From: an uncultured Clostridia bacterium
GTDB taxonomy: Bacteria > Bacillota > Clostridia > TANB77 > CAG-508
Reading direction: 5' to 3'
Assembly: GCA_947631145.1 (NCBI GenBank)
Contig: CANRKF010000004.1
Coordinates: 1 to 50,743, forward strand
Length of the DNA stretch: 50,743 nucleotides
The notes under the pieces were generated by a model. That model was not told the DNA's origin and did no database searches. It saw only the letters and a program-made list of their open reading frames with translations. Shown here in pieces: positions 16,392 through 25,310 of this stretch. How positions within the stretch are numbered: position 1 is the first letter of the stretch; each line of letters opens with the position of its first letter. Both the position numbers and the translations under genes were made by a program.

Positions 16392-16907
16392 ATGAAAGAA
16401 TTATTATTTTATACTATTGATAAAAATTATATTAAATATTTAAGTAAATTCGAAAATAATGTAAGTTATAATAAAGAGGATTTTGGACATAGTAGACCAT
16501 ATTTAGGAATTGTATTAAAAATAGAAGGCTATGAGTATTTTGCACCTTTATATTATTATAAGGATCATTACAAAAAATATAAAAATAATCCTAGCTTCTT
16601 TGTGGTTTATGATAAAGGGAAAAAGCCATTGGCAATTATTAAATTTTCAGCTATGATACCAGTTCCTTGCAATATAAAAGTAACTTCATTGCTAGATTTT
16701 AATAAAGAAGAAAAAAAATATCAAGATTTAATATCAGCAGAATATAGATATATAAATTCTAATAAAGAAGAAATATATAAAAGGGCTAATAAAATGTATA
16801 TTGCTGTAACAAAACATAAAAGAAATTTTCTTAAAACAATAGCTTGTAATTTTAAGTTGTTGGAAATGCAAAGTGAAAAATATACATCAGATAAAAATTT
16901 AAATTAA
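16392..16907 (+). CDS. toxN: Type III toxin, ToxN/AbiQ-family endoribonuclease
   Basis: A 171-residue protein that starts LFYTIDKNYIKYLSKF and continues RPYLGIVLKIEGY.YFAPL, then IIKFSAMIPVP and SLLDF. This is the same block order as the ToxN endoribonuclease family (FYTI..KYIKYL, GIVL.I.G..Y.APL, MIP, LLD). Length is typical (about 160-175). ToxN degrades mRNA when not bound by ToxI RNA; related systems act in phage defence and plasmid stability. The ATG at 16392 is preceded by GAAAGGAAT. It is convergent with the SASP gene. Nothing mobile is recognisable next to it. The call rests on the protein and the upstream repeats together. Confidence 0.9.
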   Translation: MKELLFYTIDKNYIKYLSKFENNVSYNKEDFGHSRPYLGIVLKIEGYEYFAPLYYYKDHYKKYKNNPSFFVVYDKGKKPLAIIKFSAMIPVPCNIKVTSLLDFNKEEKKYQDLISAEYRYINSNKEEIYKRANKMYIAVTKHKRNFLKTIACNFKLLEMQSEKYTSDKNLN

Positions 16908-16936
16908 AGGAAATCCAAATTAATGAATTTCCTTTA
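16905..16936 (-). terminator. Terminator between SASP gene and toxN
   Basis: Stem TAAAGGAAAT (16905-16914) with ATTTCCTTTA (16927-16936). On the - strand a T-rich tract follows, so it fits the end of the SASP transcript; it may also stop toxN. Confidence 0.65.
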
Positions 16937-16958
16937 GCTTAATGTTAGTAATTTTAAA

Positions 16959-17135
16959 CTAACTATTTTGAGCTGTTCTGTTTGCAATTTCAATTGCTTT
17001 ACTTACAATATTTCCACAAGTTTTAGATGGTACATTTCCCCATCCTCCGTCTTGTTTTACTTGGTCGTATACGCCAAGTTCTTTTGCTATTTCTTCTCTT
17101 AATTTGTCAGAAATTAGTTTTCTGTTATTTGACAT
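16959..17135 (-). CDS. Small acid-soluble spore protein, alpha/beta type
   Basis: A 58-residue protein beginning MSNNRKLISDKLREEIAKEL, then GVYDQVKQDGGWG and SKTCGNIVSKAIEIA. It resembles the clostridial alpha/beta SASP pattern (ELGxYDxVKxxGWGxxxxxxxGxxxxxxIxxA), a DNA-coating protein of dormant spores degraded at germination. The ATG at 17135 has a perfect AGGAGG Shine-Dalgarno. In the sporulating cell it would be made in the forespore, typically under sigma-G, though I see no clear promoter. It shows a single G pair (DGGWGN) where other members vary, so exact subtype is uncertain. Confidence 0.85.
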   Translation of the reverse strand: MSNNRKLISDKLREEIAKELGVYDQVKQDGGWGNVPSKTCGNIVSKAIEIANRTAQNS

Positions 17136-17384
17136 AGTAAAATACCTCCTAACAGATTTTTAATTTTTGTGAAAATTTTTTAATAATTTAATTTTAATTT
17201 TTTATAAGATATTTTTTTATTTTTTAATAGAAAAATTATTTTCTTATAATTATTTTAATTTTATTATTTTTATGTTTTCACATTATTATTTTGTTTTATT
17301 TTAAAAAAAATATTTATTAAATTTTTTCCATATTAATTTTTATTTTTTAATCATATTCAGATTTATTGTTAAAATTTTTATTTT

Positions 17385-18776
17385 TTAATGTGTTAGTGTG
17401 CCATTTGGTGTATTTACTATTACTAAAATGTCTTCTTCTTTTCCTGTTTGACAATTGATATATACTAAAAAGTCTGTGTCATTTACCTTGCCTTTAAATT
17501 CCCAGCACATTACTTCTGTTTTCCATTCAGTAGGAATTATTGCTAAATTTTGACTTTTTATTTCTAATTTTGGATTTAAACTGCTTTTTGCTTGTTCTTT
17601 TGATATTTTAACTTCTGGTAAGTCTCTTTCTTCATGTGAATTTAAATATCCTGTTGTTTCAATTCCCATTATTTCGCCATTATCTAAGGCTACTTTTAAT
17701 TTTACTAAATCTGGATAAATAACTACTCCATCTTGTTCATAGGCATAATTTATTGTAACTATTCCACTTTCTTTTAAATAATAGGTTTCTTTCATGTTTG
17801 GAAAGTCATGTTCTTCTAAGAATTTTTTTCCTATTTCATCTGCTCGTTCTTGTGATACACTTTCTGCTTCTATATTTCTATTGTAATTCATAAATACAAC
17901 GTGTCCACCTTTTTCTGTAATAGATATTACCACGTTTGCATCTTTTTCTCCATTTACTTTTGCATTGAAATCATAGGTTGCCATATCTGTATTTTCTGAT
18001 TTTCCTGATAAAGATATTTCTTGTATTTTATCTTTTCCTATAAATTTTTCTGCAATTTCTTTTGCTTTTTCTTCACTTACTTTTTCACCTGTTAGTCCTT
18101 TTTTTTCAGCTGATGTCATGTGTTCTGAAAATGCTCCATCATATATTAGCCCTGAATATTCGTGGAAATTTTCTTCTAAACTGCTAAAACTACTTTTTGA
18201 AATATTGCTTACTTCTTGTGCTAATGCTATGTTTCCTTTTTTAGTTAATTCTCCCCAACTAATTCTTCCTTCGTTCATATCTGCTGATAATTGATTTAAC
18301 GTGTTTTCTAGTTCTACACTGTAGTCATGTAATTGTTGCAAATTGTCTAAATCTTCTTGAGTTAGTTCTTCGTTATATATGTTTTTTCTAGATAAGGAAT
18401 AGCTATAGTCACTTACCTGATTTAAAAATTTTGCTGTTTTTTCTAGTTCTACGCTTTCTATTGGAAGTCTAGATAGATATACTTGTGCTAAATTTGCTTC
18501 TCTCCATACATTTGTTAAGGTTTCTGCTCCATGTTCTGGTGTGCTTGAGATTATTGATTTTGCTAAATATGTTTCTACGTTTTGTACATAATCTACTAGT
18601 TCAAAAAATGCCATATTATATCCATTTTCTGAGGCTTGTCTATAGTCTACTTGTTTTTTATAAATCCATACTCCTAGTGCTATTATTATTGCTAATAATA
18701 CAACTATTATGCTAAGCATGTGTCTATCTTGAAGTCTATTTTTCCAGTCTGCTAATTTATTAGTTATTTTTCCCAT
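17385..18776 (-). CDS. ypeB: Germination protein YpeB
   Basis: A 463-residue spore protein. One N-terminal transmembrane helix (about 20-42) is followed by a YpeB-type helical domain containing YNMAFFELVDYVQNVETYLAK and TNVWREANLAQ. The C-terminal half has PepSY-like repeats, for example ISLSGKSENTDMATYDF. YpeB is needed to place and stabilise SleB in the spore cortex. The gene lies downstream of sleB in the same direction, as in other spore formers, with a gap of 254 bp that shows no gene. Full length, no frameshift. Confidence 0.93.
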   Translation of the reverse strand: MGKITNKLADWKNRLQDRHMLSIIVVLLAIIIALGVWIYKKQVDYRQASENGYNMAFFELVDYVQNVETYLAKSIISSTPEHGAETLTNVWREANLAQVYLSRLPIESVELEKTAKFLNQVSDYSYSLSRKNIYNEELTQEDLDNLQQLHDYSVELENTLNQLSADMNEGRISWGELTKKGNIALAQEVSNISKSSFSSLEENFHEYSGLIYDGAFSEHMTSAEKKGLTGEKVSEEKAKEIAEKFIGKDKIQEISLSGKSENTDMATYDFNAKVNGEKDANVVISITEKGGHVVFMNYNRNIEAESVSQERADEIGKKFLEEHDFPNMKETYYLKESGIVTINYAYEQDGVVIYPDLVKLKVALDNGEIMGIETTGYLNSHEERDLPEVKISKEQAKSSLNPKLEIKSQNLAIIPTEWKTEVMCWEFKGKVNDTDFLVYINCQTGKEEDILVIVNTPNGTLTH

Positions 18777-19030
18777 TTTTTTAAGTCCTTTCTTTATTTA
18801 TGTAAATCTTTTTATTGTTTTTTTAATTTACATAATTCTATTTTTTCTCTTTTTATAAAATTTCTTTTTTAATAATATTTTTTATTTCGAATATATCTTT
18901 TATTCTTAAATAAATTTTTTATTACTTTATAAAAATTTCTCTTATTTTATAATAATTATTGGATTTTATTTGTATTATTTTATATTTGATTTTTAAGAAT
19001 ATTGCAATTTTCTATTTTTATATATTAATT

Positions 19031-19504
19031 TTATTTGCAAAATCTATGTTTTCCAATTGTTTTTATAAGTGGCCTTGACCATATCCATTTGCTTGTTGCT
19101 GTTGCTGGATTAAAATAATATATTGCCCCTCCTGTTGGATCCCACCCGTTTAAGGCGTCTCGTGCTGCTTTTACTACAGATGAGGATTCTGCAATTGGTA
19201 CATTTATTTGTCCATCTGATACTGCTGTGAAGGCTCCCGGCTGATATATTACTCCTGAAATTGTATTAGGAAACTTAGAGCTTGCTACACGGTTTAAAAT
19301 TACTGCTCCAACTGCTACTTGCCCTTCATAAGGTTCTCCTCTTGCTTCTCCATTTATTGCTCTTGCTAGTAATTGAACGTCTGATGTGCTTCCACTTTTT
19401 GATGCCGCTTCTACTGGTTTTTGATTACTTAAAAAATTTATTAGTTCTATTATTAGAAATGCAGTTATTAATAATATGAATATAATTTTTATAATTTTTT
19501 TCAT
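19031..19504 (-). CDS. sleB: Spore cortex-lytic enzyme SleB-type hydrolase
   Basis: A 157-residue protein with an N-terminal membrane or signal segment (about 4-25) and a Hydrolase_2 catalytic domain. Motifs are LLARAINGEARGEPYEGQVAVG, split around the catalytic Glu of INGEARGEP, AVILNRV and the C-terminal IYYFNP. It degrades cortex peptidoglycan (a lytic transglycosylase) in germination. It lacks the N-terminal peptidoglycan-binding domain of classical SleB, so it is a short form like CwlJ-size enzymes. The adjacent ypeB supports the SleB assignment. Confidence 0.88.
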   Translation of the reverse strand: MKKIIKIIFILLITAFLIIELINFLSNQKPVEAASKSGSTSDVQLLARAINGEARGEPYEGQVAVGAVILNRVASSKFPNTISGVIYQPGAFTAVSDGQINVPIAESSSVVKAARDALNGWDPTGGAIYYFNPATATSKWIWSRPLIKTIGKHRFCK

Positions 19505-19930
19505 TATTTTTGTATAATATACTGTCTTTTTTATATCATCACTATCAAAGATTATGTGTATTTTCTGATTTTTTTGTTTCTCAATAATTATAAATAAGTT
19601 GCTTAATTTTAAGACAGTTTTTCCTTTCTATAAATTTTATATATTCTCATTTTGTCCATTTTTTGTTAATTTATGCATTTTTTTATATTTTTCTATAAAA
19701 AACTCCCCCTATTTTAGGTTAAAAATTGTAGGTGGATACCATAGAACCTTATTTTTTTCACAAAAAGAACTTTTTATTTATAAATTATTTTCTATTTTTA
19801 AAATAATTAAATCTAAAATAAATTATTTATTCTTACTTAAAAATTGTAGATTTTTCTTTTAAATATGTTATAATTAACTCATTAAATTGCAAATAATTTT
19901 ATTATATATTTTTTAGATAGAAGGATTTTT

Positions 19931-20056
19931 AGTTTGAAAGAAATCAATCTTTCATTTCTATGTGTGCCTTTTAGCGAAGTAGGAAAGGAATGGAATTTAA
20001 TTTGAAAGAATATAATCTTTCATTACTAGATGTACCTTCAAAGCAAAGAAAGGAAT
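19931..20056 (+). repeat. Two tandem family-1 leader elements before the glycosyltransferase
   Basis: 19931-19994 is nearly identical to the toxN leader (AGTTTGAAAGAAATCAATC then TTTCATTTCTATG). 20000-20056 is a diverged second copy that keeps TTTGAAAGA, a CTTTCATT hairpin arm and AAAGGAAT. The second copy provides the ribosome-binding site. Apart from these I see no gene or known motif in 19505-20066. Confidence 0.8.
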
Positions 20057-20066
20057 AAATTTTTAT

Positions 20067-21194
20067 ATGAAAAAAGTAATAATTTTTTATGCTTCTTATG
20101 GTGGTGGACATTTATCTGCAGCTAAATCTATTTCACAATATATTGAAAAAAATTTTCCTCTTATTAATGTGGAAATGATAGATTGTATGAAATATGTAAG
20201 TAGGCATATAGAAAAAATGACTACTGCTGCTTATCGTGAAATGGCAAAAAAAGTACCTAAATTATGGGGAAGAGTTTATTCTGATTCTCAGAAAGGTGTT
20301 CTTTCTAGAATTAGTAAAGATGGCAATAAATTAATGTCAAAAAAATTAAAAAAATTGCTTGAAGAGAAAAATCCAGATGTTGTAATTTCTACTCATCCTT
20401 TTAGTAGCCAGATGGTTAGTTATTTAAAAAGAAAGAAAAAACTTAATTGCATTCTTGCTACTATTATGACAGATTTTGCTATTCATAAGCAATGGTTAAT
20501 TGGGCATGAATATACTGATTTCTTTTTTGTTTCAAATGATACTATGAAACAGGATATTATTAATTATGGTGTTTCTGAAAGTAAAGTTTTTGTAACTGGT
20601 ATTCCTATGTCTGATAGGTTTGCTGAAAATTTTGATAGAGAAAAAATTTATGCTAATTTTAAATTGAGCCCTGAAAAAAAGGTTATTTTATTTTTTGGTG
20701 GTGGAGAATTTGGTCTTGGTAAGGATAGAACTGTTCAAGTTTTAAAGTCTTTAATAGAAAACTTACCTAATTATCAAATTGTTGCTGTGAGTGGCAAAAA
20801 TATAAAAATGAAGGAAGCTTTTGAACAGTTAGTTTTTTCTTGCAATGCGCAAAATAGAGTTGTTATTCTTGGCTTTACAGATAAAGTGCCAGAATTAATG
20901 AGTATTTCTTGTGCTGTTGTTACAAAACCCGGTGGTCTTACTACTACTGAAAGTTTGGCTTCTGGTCTTCCTATGATTATTATTAACCCAATTCCCGGTC
21001 AAGAAGAAGAAAATGCTGATTTTTTAGAAAAAAATGGTGTTGGTGTTTGGATTAGAAAAAATGATGATCCTGATGTGGTTATTTCTAATTTGTTTGAGGA
21101 TAGTGAAAGATTAAATTTAATGGGTGAAAATACAAAAAAACTTTGCAAGATTAATTCTACTAAGGATATTTGTGAAATTGTTTTAGAAAATTAA
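20067..21194 (+). CDS. MGDG-synthase/UgtP-like processive glycosyltransferase
   Basis: A 375-residue GT28-type glycosyltransferase. The N-terminal acceptor domain begins VIIFYASYGGGHLSAAKSI, typical of diacylglycerol glucosyltransferases and MGDG synthases. The C-terminal donor domain has FFGGGEFGLG, VVTKPGGLTTTESLASGLPM and NPIPGQEEENA. It would transfer a sugar from UDP-hexose to diacylglycerol at the membrane face to make glycolipids or a lipoteichoic acid anchor. The sugar specificity is not visible. It stands alone, divergent from sleB, with a doubled leader element. The UDP-sugar pyrophosphorylase family and phosphosugar mutase genes at 28.7-32 kb could supply its donor. Confidence 0.9.
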   Translation: MKKVIIFYASYGGGHLSAAKSISQYIEKNFPLINVEMIDCMKYVSRHIEKMTTAAYREMAKKVPKLWGRVYSDSQKGVLSRISKDGNKLMSKKLKKLLEEKNPDVVISTHPFSSQMVSYLKRKKKLNCILATIMTDFAIHKQWLIGHEYTDFFFVSNDTMKQDIINYGVSESKVFVTGIPMSDRFAENFDREKIYANFKLSPEKKVILFFGGGEFGLGKDRTVQVLKSLIENLPNYQIVAVSGKNIKMKEAFEQLVFSCNAQNRVVILGFTDKVPELMSISCAVVTKPGGLTTTESLASGLPMIIINPIPGQEEENADFLEKNGVGVWIRKNDDPDVVISNLFEDSERLNLMGENTKKLCKINSTKDICEIVLEN

Positions 21195-21210
21195 GTATGG
21201 AAGAAAGGAT

Positions 21211-21258
21211 GAGAAAAAAATATTCTTGGTAAAAGAAATTTTAAATCATTTTACCAAG
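21211..21258 (-). terminator. Terminator of the dnaX-ybaB-recR operon
   Basis: CTTGGTAAAA (21225-21234) pairs with TTTTACCAAG (21249-21258). A T-run follows on the - strand (complement of 21211-21221). Confidence 0.8.
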
Positions 21259-21327
21259 ATTACATTAAAAATAACATAAACTGATTATTTACTACTAATA
21301 TTAAATAATTATACTAAATATATATAA

Positions 21328-21927
21328 TTATAATTCTCTTCTTCCTTCTAGGGCTTTGCTTAGAGTTACTTCATCTGTGTATTCTAAGTCTCCTCCTACA
21401 GGTATTCCATGTGCTATTCTTGTTACTTTTATTCCTAATGGTTTTACAAGTTTAGAAATATACATTGCTGTTGCTTCTCCTTCAACTCTTGGGTTAGTTG
21501 CTAAGATGATTTCTTTTACTGTTCCTTCCATTAAATGTGAAAGTAGTTCTTTTATTTTTATATCATCTGGTCCTATTCCGTTCATTGGTGAGATGCTTCC
21601 GTGTAAAACATGGTATACTCCTTTAAATTCATGTGTTCTTTCCATTGCTACAACGTCTCTTACGTCTTCTACTACACAGATTGTAGTGTGGTCTCTATTT
21701 TGATTTGCGCATATTGGACATGGATCTGTATCTGAAATGTTATAACAACCTGAACAGTATTTTAAGTTCTTTTTTGCATCTAAAATTGCTTGAACAAACT
21801 CTTTGGTTTCTTCTTCACTTGCATCTAAAATATGAAAAGCAAGCCTAGCTGCGGTTTTATTTCCGATGCTAGGTAATTTTTCAAAGGCTTCTATTAATTT
21901 TTCTATTGATGGTGAATAGTATGACAT
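21328..21927 (-). CDS. recR: Recombination protein RecR
   Basis: A 199-residue DNA-repair protein of the RecFOR pathway. It has a helix-hairpin-helix ([17 protein letters not shown]), the four-Cys zinc finger ([16 protein letters not shown], about 57-72), the Toprim core ([16 protein letters not shown]) and a C-terminal [20 protein letters not shown]. Full length. It is the last gene of the ffs-dnaX-ybaB-recR cluster, an order conserved in Firmicutes, about 75 bp from ybaB. It contains CAC GGA AGC in normal frame, the same nonamer that surrounds the dnaJ frameshift, which is evidence against a purely motif-driven sequencing error. Confidence 0.97.
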   Translation of the reverse strand: MSYYSPSIEKLIEAFEKLPSIGNKTAARLAFHILDASEEETKEFVQAILDAKKNLKYCSGCYNISDTDPCPICANQNRDHTTICVVEDVRDVVAMERTHEFKGVYHVLHGSISPMNGIGPDDIKIKELLSHLMEGTVKEIILATNPRVEGEATAMYISKLVKPLGIKVTRIAHGIPVGGDLEYTDEVTLSKALEGRREL

Positions 21928-22001
21928 GGTTTGCTCCTTTTGCTATATTCTTAAAAGCTTTAATCTTTTATATTCTTTTTTTATTAATTATAAGATTTAT
22001 T

Positions 22002-22343
22002 TTACATTAATCCCGGTATATTATATTTGCCAAATTCTTGTGCTTGTGCGCTATCTACTTTTCTTAATGCTTCATTTACACAAGTTAAAATTAAATCTTG
22101 TAGCATTTCTACATCTTCTGGATCTACTGCTTCTTTTTTTATTTTTATTTCTTTTAGTTCTTTATTTCCAGATACTTTTACATAAACAGCTCCTCCTCCT
22201 ACACTGCTATCAAATTCTTTTGATGCTAGTTCTGTTTGTGATTTTTCCATATCTGCTTGCATTTTTTTGGCTTCTTTCATTAATTGATTTATATTCATTC
22301 CACCAAATCCTCCGCCCATTCCTGGATATCCTCTTTTTGACAT
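22002..22343 (-). CDS. ybaB: YbaB/EbfC family nucleoid-associated protein
   Basis: A 113-residue DNA-binding protein. It has a glycine-rich N-terminus ([20 protein letters not shown]), a helix [16 protein letters not shown], and [20 protein letters not shown]. Length and sequence are typical. It lies between dnaX and recR, as in most Firmicutes. It probably acts as a dimer on DNA; its role with RecR and DnaX is inferred from context. Confidence 0.95.
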   Translation of the reverse strand: MSKRGYPGMGGGFGGMNINQLMKEAKKMQADMEKSQTELASKEFDSSVGGGAVYVKVSGNKELKEIKIKKEAVDPEDVEMLQDLILTCVNEALRKVDSAQAQEFGKYNIPGLM

Positions 22344-22455
22344 ACTTTTTTCCTCCTAAATTATTTTATAAATTTATTTTAATTCTATAAATTCTTATTA
22401 TATATATTTTTTATAATATTTTCTATAACATTTTTGAGTTGGATTTTTTAATGTA

Positions 22456-22570
22456 TTATTTTTATTATATCATTTTTATTTTATCATTTTTATTGCATTA
22501 TTTTTATTTTATTATTTCTATTGAATTATTTTTATTGTATCATTTTTATTTTATTATCTTTATTATACTA
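22456..22570. repeat. AT-only tandem repeats in the dnaX-ybaB gap
   Basis: Units of about 14-17 bp of the form ATTTTTATTTTATC repeat seven or eight times. No coding potential is visible. Confidence 0.6.
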
Positions 22571-22573
22571 TTT

Positions 22574-24181
22574 CTAATCTTCTATTACATTGACAGGAAC
22601 ATCTAATTCTTCTTTTACTTGTTCTTCTGGATTTTTTTCCTTTAATTTTTTTTGTAGAACTTCGTCCTGATAGTCTAATAGTTTAATTGTCATTTGTTTT
22701 CCACATTCTATTGATACAAGCTTTGTTAATTCTTGTATGTTTTCTGGCTTTTCCATAATGCTTTTTACAAATGGTGTTAGACCATTTTGAAAAACTATTC
22801 CTACTGTTAAGTCATTTAAGCTTGTTGCTACTGTATTTAGTAAATTACTTACTAGCATCATTTTTCTTTGCTCTTTTAAATTTTCTATTATTTTTGGCCA
22901 AAAGTCTAGTTTATCTATTTTTAAATCGGTTACTTTTTCTATTTTTGGTTTTGGTACATTATTTATTTTTATGTTTTTACCTTCTTTTTCTGTTGTTTTT
23001 TCTGATGATGTTTTTGAAAAGTCTCCTGTTTTTATTTTTTCTTCTAATTTATTTATTCTATCGTATATATCTTCTAAGTCTGGTGAGGCTATTTTTTTAC
23101 TTTCTTCTTGGTTACATAATTTTATGAGTGCTACTTCAAATAATATTGTTTTTTGCGATGACCATCTCATTTCATTTTCTAATTCTGATAGTGTATAAAT
23201 TATTTGAAGTAATCTTTCTTTTGATACTTTTTCAGCTAATTTTGCAATTTGTTTTTGCTCTTCTTCATTATATATTTCTAATTTTTGACTTGTTTTCCAA
23301 ACTAAAATGTCTTTTGTATATTTTATTAATTCCCATAAAAGATTTTGCAAGTCTTTTCCTTCGTTTTCTACTTCTTCTATGGTTTTTAATACATTTTCTA
23401 CTTTATATTCTATAATTGCTTCTATTATTTGTGATATAAAGGTTAGCTTTGGTATTCCTACTAAGTCTTTTACAAAATTTTCGTCTATTTTTTCATTGCC
23501 TTCTTGCAAACATCTTTCTAATATGCTTAGCGCATCTCTCATTGCTCCTTCTGATAATAGGGCTATTAATTTTAATGCTTCTTTTGATATTTCAATATTG
23601 CTTTCTTTGCATACGTATTCTAATCTTTTCATAATATCTTCATTTGATATTTTTTTGAAGTCGAATCTTTGGCATCTTGAAAGAATTGTTGCAGGTAGTT
23701 TTTGTGGTTCTGTTGTTGCTAAAATGAATTTTACATGTGCAGGTGGTTCTTCTAGTGTTTTTAAAAGTGCGTTGAAGGCTCCTGTTGATAGCATGTGCAC
23801 CTCGTCTATAATATATACTCTGTATTTTGCAAGTGTTGGTAAAAAGTTTACTTCATCGCGTATGGCTCTGATGTCTTCTACACTATTGTTAGAGGCTGCA
23901 TCCATTTCTACTATATCTGTTAAAGATCCTGCAAGTGCTGCTTTACAAATTTCACATTCATTACATGGTTCTCCGTTTTGTGGATTTAAACAGTTTACTG
24001 CTCTTGCTAAAATTTTAGCTGTAGTTGTTTTTCCTGTTCCTCTTCCTCCGTTTAATAAATATGCATGCCCAACTCTACCAGCCATTATTTGATTTTTTAT
24101 AGTTTTTGTTATATGTTCTTGACCTACCATATCTTCGAATTTAAGTGGTCTAAATTTTCTATATAAAGCTGTATATGCCAT
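22574..24181 (-). CDS. dnaX: DNA polymerase III subunits gamma/tau
   Basis: A 535-residue clamp-loader ATPase. Walker A is GGRGTGKTT (45-53). The zinc-binding cysteines are C64, C73, C76 and C79. Then come Walker B YIIDEVHML and the sensor motif ILATTEPQKLPATILSRCQRF. The C-terminal third is charged and variable, as in other tau subunits. Full length. The first start gives the standard MAYTALYRKFRP. The SRP RNA gene lies directly upstream in the same direction. Confidence 0.97.
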   Translation of the reverse strand: MAYTALYRKFRPLKFEDMVGQEHITKTIKNQIMAGRVGHAYLLNGGRGTGKTTTAKILARAVNCLNPQNGEPCNECEICKAALAGSLTDIVEMDAASNNSVEDIRAIRDEVNFLPTLAKYRVYIIDEVHMLSTGAFNALLKTLEEPPAHVKFILATTEPQKLPATILSRCQRFDFKKISNEDIMKRLEYVCKESNIEISKEALKLIALLSEGAMRDALSILERCLQEGNEKIDENFVKDLVGIPKLTFISQIIEAIIEYKVENVLKTIEEVENEGKDLQNLLWELIKYTKDILVWKTSQKLEIYNEEEQKQIAKLAEKVSKERLLQIIYTLSELENEMRWSSQKTILFEVALIKLCNQEESKKIASPDLEDIYDRINKLEEKIKTGDFSKTSSEKTTEKEGKNIKINNVPKPKIEKVTDLKIDKLDFWPKIIENLKEQRKMMLVSNLLNTVATSLNDLTVGIVFQNGLTPFVKSIMEKPENIQELTKLVSIECGKQMTIKLLDYQDEVLQKKLKEKNPEEQVKEELDVPVNVIED

Positions 24182-24237
24182 TTTTTACCCCTTTTTTGGA
24201 TTTTTATTTTTAATATTATTATTTTCATTTTATTAAT

Positions 24238-24391
24238 AAAATGGTATGAGTTCTTTCATTAGCCACTCTATGGAAAGTAAAATCCACACAGAAGATACTA
24301 CTTATTGCTGCTTCCTTCCGGATCTGACAAGATTCATAGGCTTCCATTGGTTTTACTCTCCATACAATGGCTAACTATTTTCATACCATTT
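24238..24391 (-). ncRNA. ffs: Bacterial signal recognition particle RNA (4.5S-type)
   Basis: On the - strand the conserved Ffh-binding helix reads CAGATCCGGAAGGAAGCAGC, the diagnostic 4.5S core with its GGAA tetraloop. The flanks fold into a long hairpin: ATGGTATGA near the start pairs with TCATACCAT at the end, TAGCCA with TGGCTA, and AGTAAAA with TTTTACT. At about 150 nt it is the compact form or slightly longer, without an obvious full Alu domain. It lies upstream of dnaX, its usual site in Firmicutes. Ends are estimated to within a few bases. Confidence 0.93.
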
Positions 24392-24498
24392 GCATTATAT
24401 ACTTTTTTATTTAGTTTATCAAGTATTTATACTTTTTTGTTAGTTTATTTTTTTATTCATATTTTAACAGTGAAATATTTACAATTTTAAATATAGGC

Positions 24499-24777
24499 TT
24501 AACAGTAAAATTTAATCTCGTCTGTTCCATAATATTCTTTCCATCTTGAAACTACATAAAAATAATGATACTCTATTGACTTTAGTAATTTACGCAACTC
24601 TTTTTCTGGTATTCTGCTATTATTGTTAGCAACAATACAACCACCGCCTTTTGTAAGCCACACTTTAGTTGAATTTCCTTGCGGACTACCTTTTGAAATA
24701 TGTACGTGTATTGGCTCATTTTTTTCGTTAGACCAAAAATATACTATATAGCCTAAAAAATCAAATAAATTAGGCAC
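24499..24777 (-). CDS. DUF4160 domain protein
   Basis: A 92-residue protein. It starts at GTG 24777 (VPNLFDFLGYIVYFWSNE), because AAGGGGGA is correctly placed before that codon; the in-frame GTG at 24795 overlaps it. It shows the DUF4160 pattern: short N-terminal strand, SNEKNEPIHVHIS, an RIPEKELRKLLKSIE helix and W.EYYG near the end. DUF4160 genes are usually paired with a small partner, often proposed to be toxin-antitoxin modules. Here it overlaps the upstream 91-residue gene by 8 bases, suggesting translational coupling. Function unproven. Confidence 0.8.
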   Translation of the reverse strand: MPNLFDFLGYIVYFWSNEKNEPIHVHISKGSPQGNSTKVWLTKGGGCIVANNNSRIPEKELRKLLKSIEYHYFYVVSRWKEYYGTDEIKFYC

Positions 24778-25045
24778 TTCTACTTCCCCCTTCACGTGCT
24801 ACCTCGTAAAAATATGCCGCACTATGTTCTACAACTTGTTTAAAAAATTCTATTTCTTCCTCTGAATAGCGTCCATCTTTTTCTATTATATTATAACTTG
24901 GAAGTTCAAAAACAACAGTATCAAAACCATGTTCAGTAGGTCGTTCAAAACAAACTCTAATATATTCATCTCCATTTTCTTTTTTACGAATATTTGAAAA
25001 TGTAACTAGTGTTTCATCAGGATATGTTACATATTCATATACCAT
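24770..25045 (-). CDS. Unknown 91-residue partner of the DUF4160 gene
   Basis: A small acidic, soluble protein beginning MVYEYVTYPDETLVTFSNI. It contains CFERPTEHGFDTVVFELPSY, and a C-terminal helix SEEEIEFFKQVVEHSAAYFYEVA. I do not recognise the family; it is not a clear DUF2442, the usual partner. The ATG follows a good AAAGGAG site. A possible -10 TATAAT lies about 75 bp upstream. Its stop overlaps the DUF4160 start. By position it would be the first gene of a two-gene module. Confidence 0.65.
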   Translation of the reverse strand: MVYEYVTYPDETLVTFSNIRKKENGDEYIRVCFERPTEHGFDTVVFELPSYNIIEKDGRYSEEEIEFFKQVVEHSAAYFYEVAREGGSRSA

Positions 25046-25172
25046 TGCTACTCACTCTCCTTTAATTTTAATTTTATAATAATATGAAACCTAATTGTAT
25101 TTTCTAATTACGTTTATTATTATAGCATTTAAAAAGAAAAAATACTACTATTTTTTGAAAAAACTTAATTTT

Positions 25173-25219
25173 CTAGATTTTTATTAAATTTTTTAGGAGA
25201 TGCATTTTGCACCTCCTAA
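25173..25219 (-). promoter_or_regulatory. Hairpin that sequesters a Shine-Dalgarno and start codon of a 10-codon ORF
   Basis: On the - strand TTAGGAGGTGCA-AAA-TGCATCTCCTAA folds with one A-C mismatch. It puts a perfect AGGAGGT and the ATG at 25205 inside the stem. The ORF (MHLLKNLIKI, stop at 25173) ends before the promoter region of the 91-residue gene. It may be a leader peptide or a fortuitous terminator-like hairpin. Confidence 0.35.
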
Positions 25220-25310
25220 TTGAAATTTTTATACAATATGAAAATATTTATTTTTGCTAGTAATTTTATATTTGGTAAAATATATTTAAAATATTTTTAT
25301 AAAAATTTTT

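Noticed and set aside
19505..19930. Riboswitch upstream of the glycosyltransferase
   Set aside because: The region is AT-rich with no recognisable aptamer; only the repeated leader element is supported.
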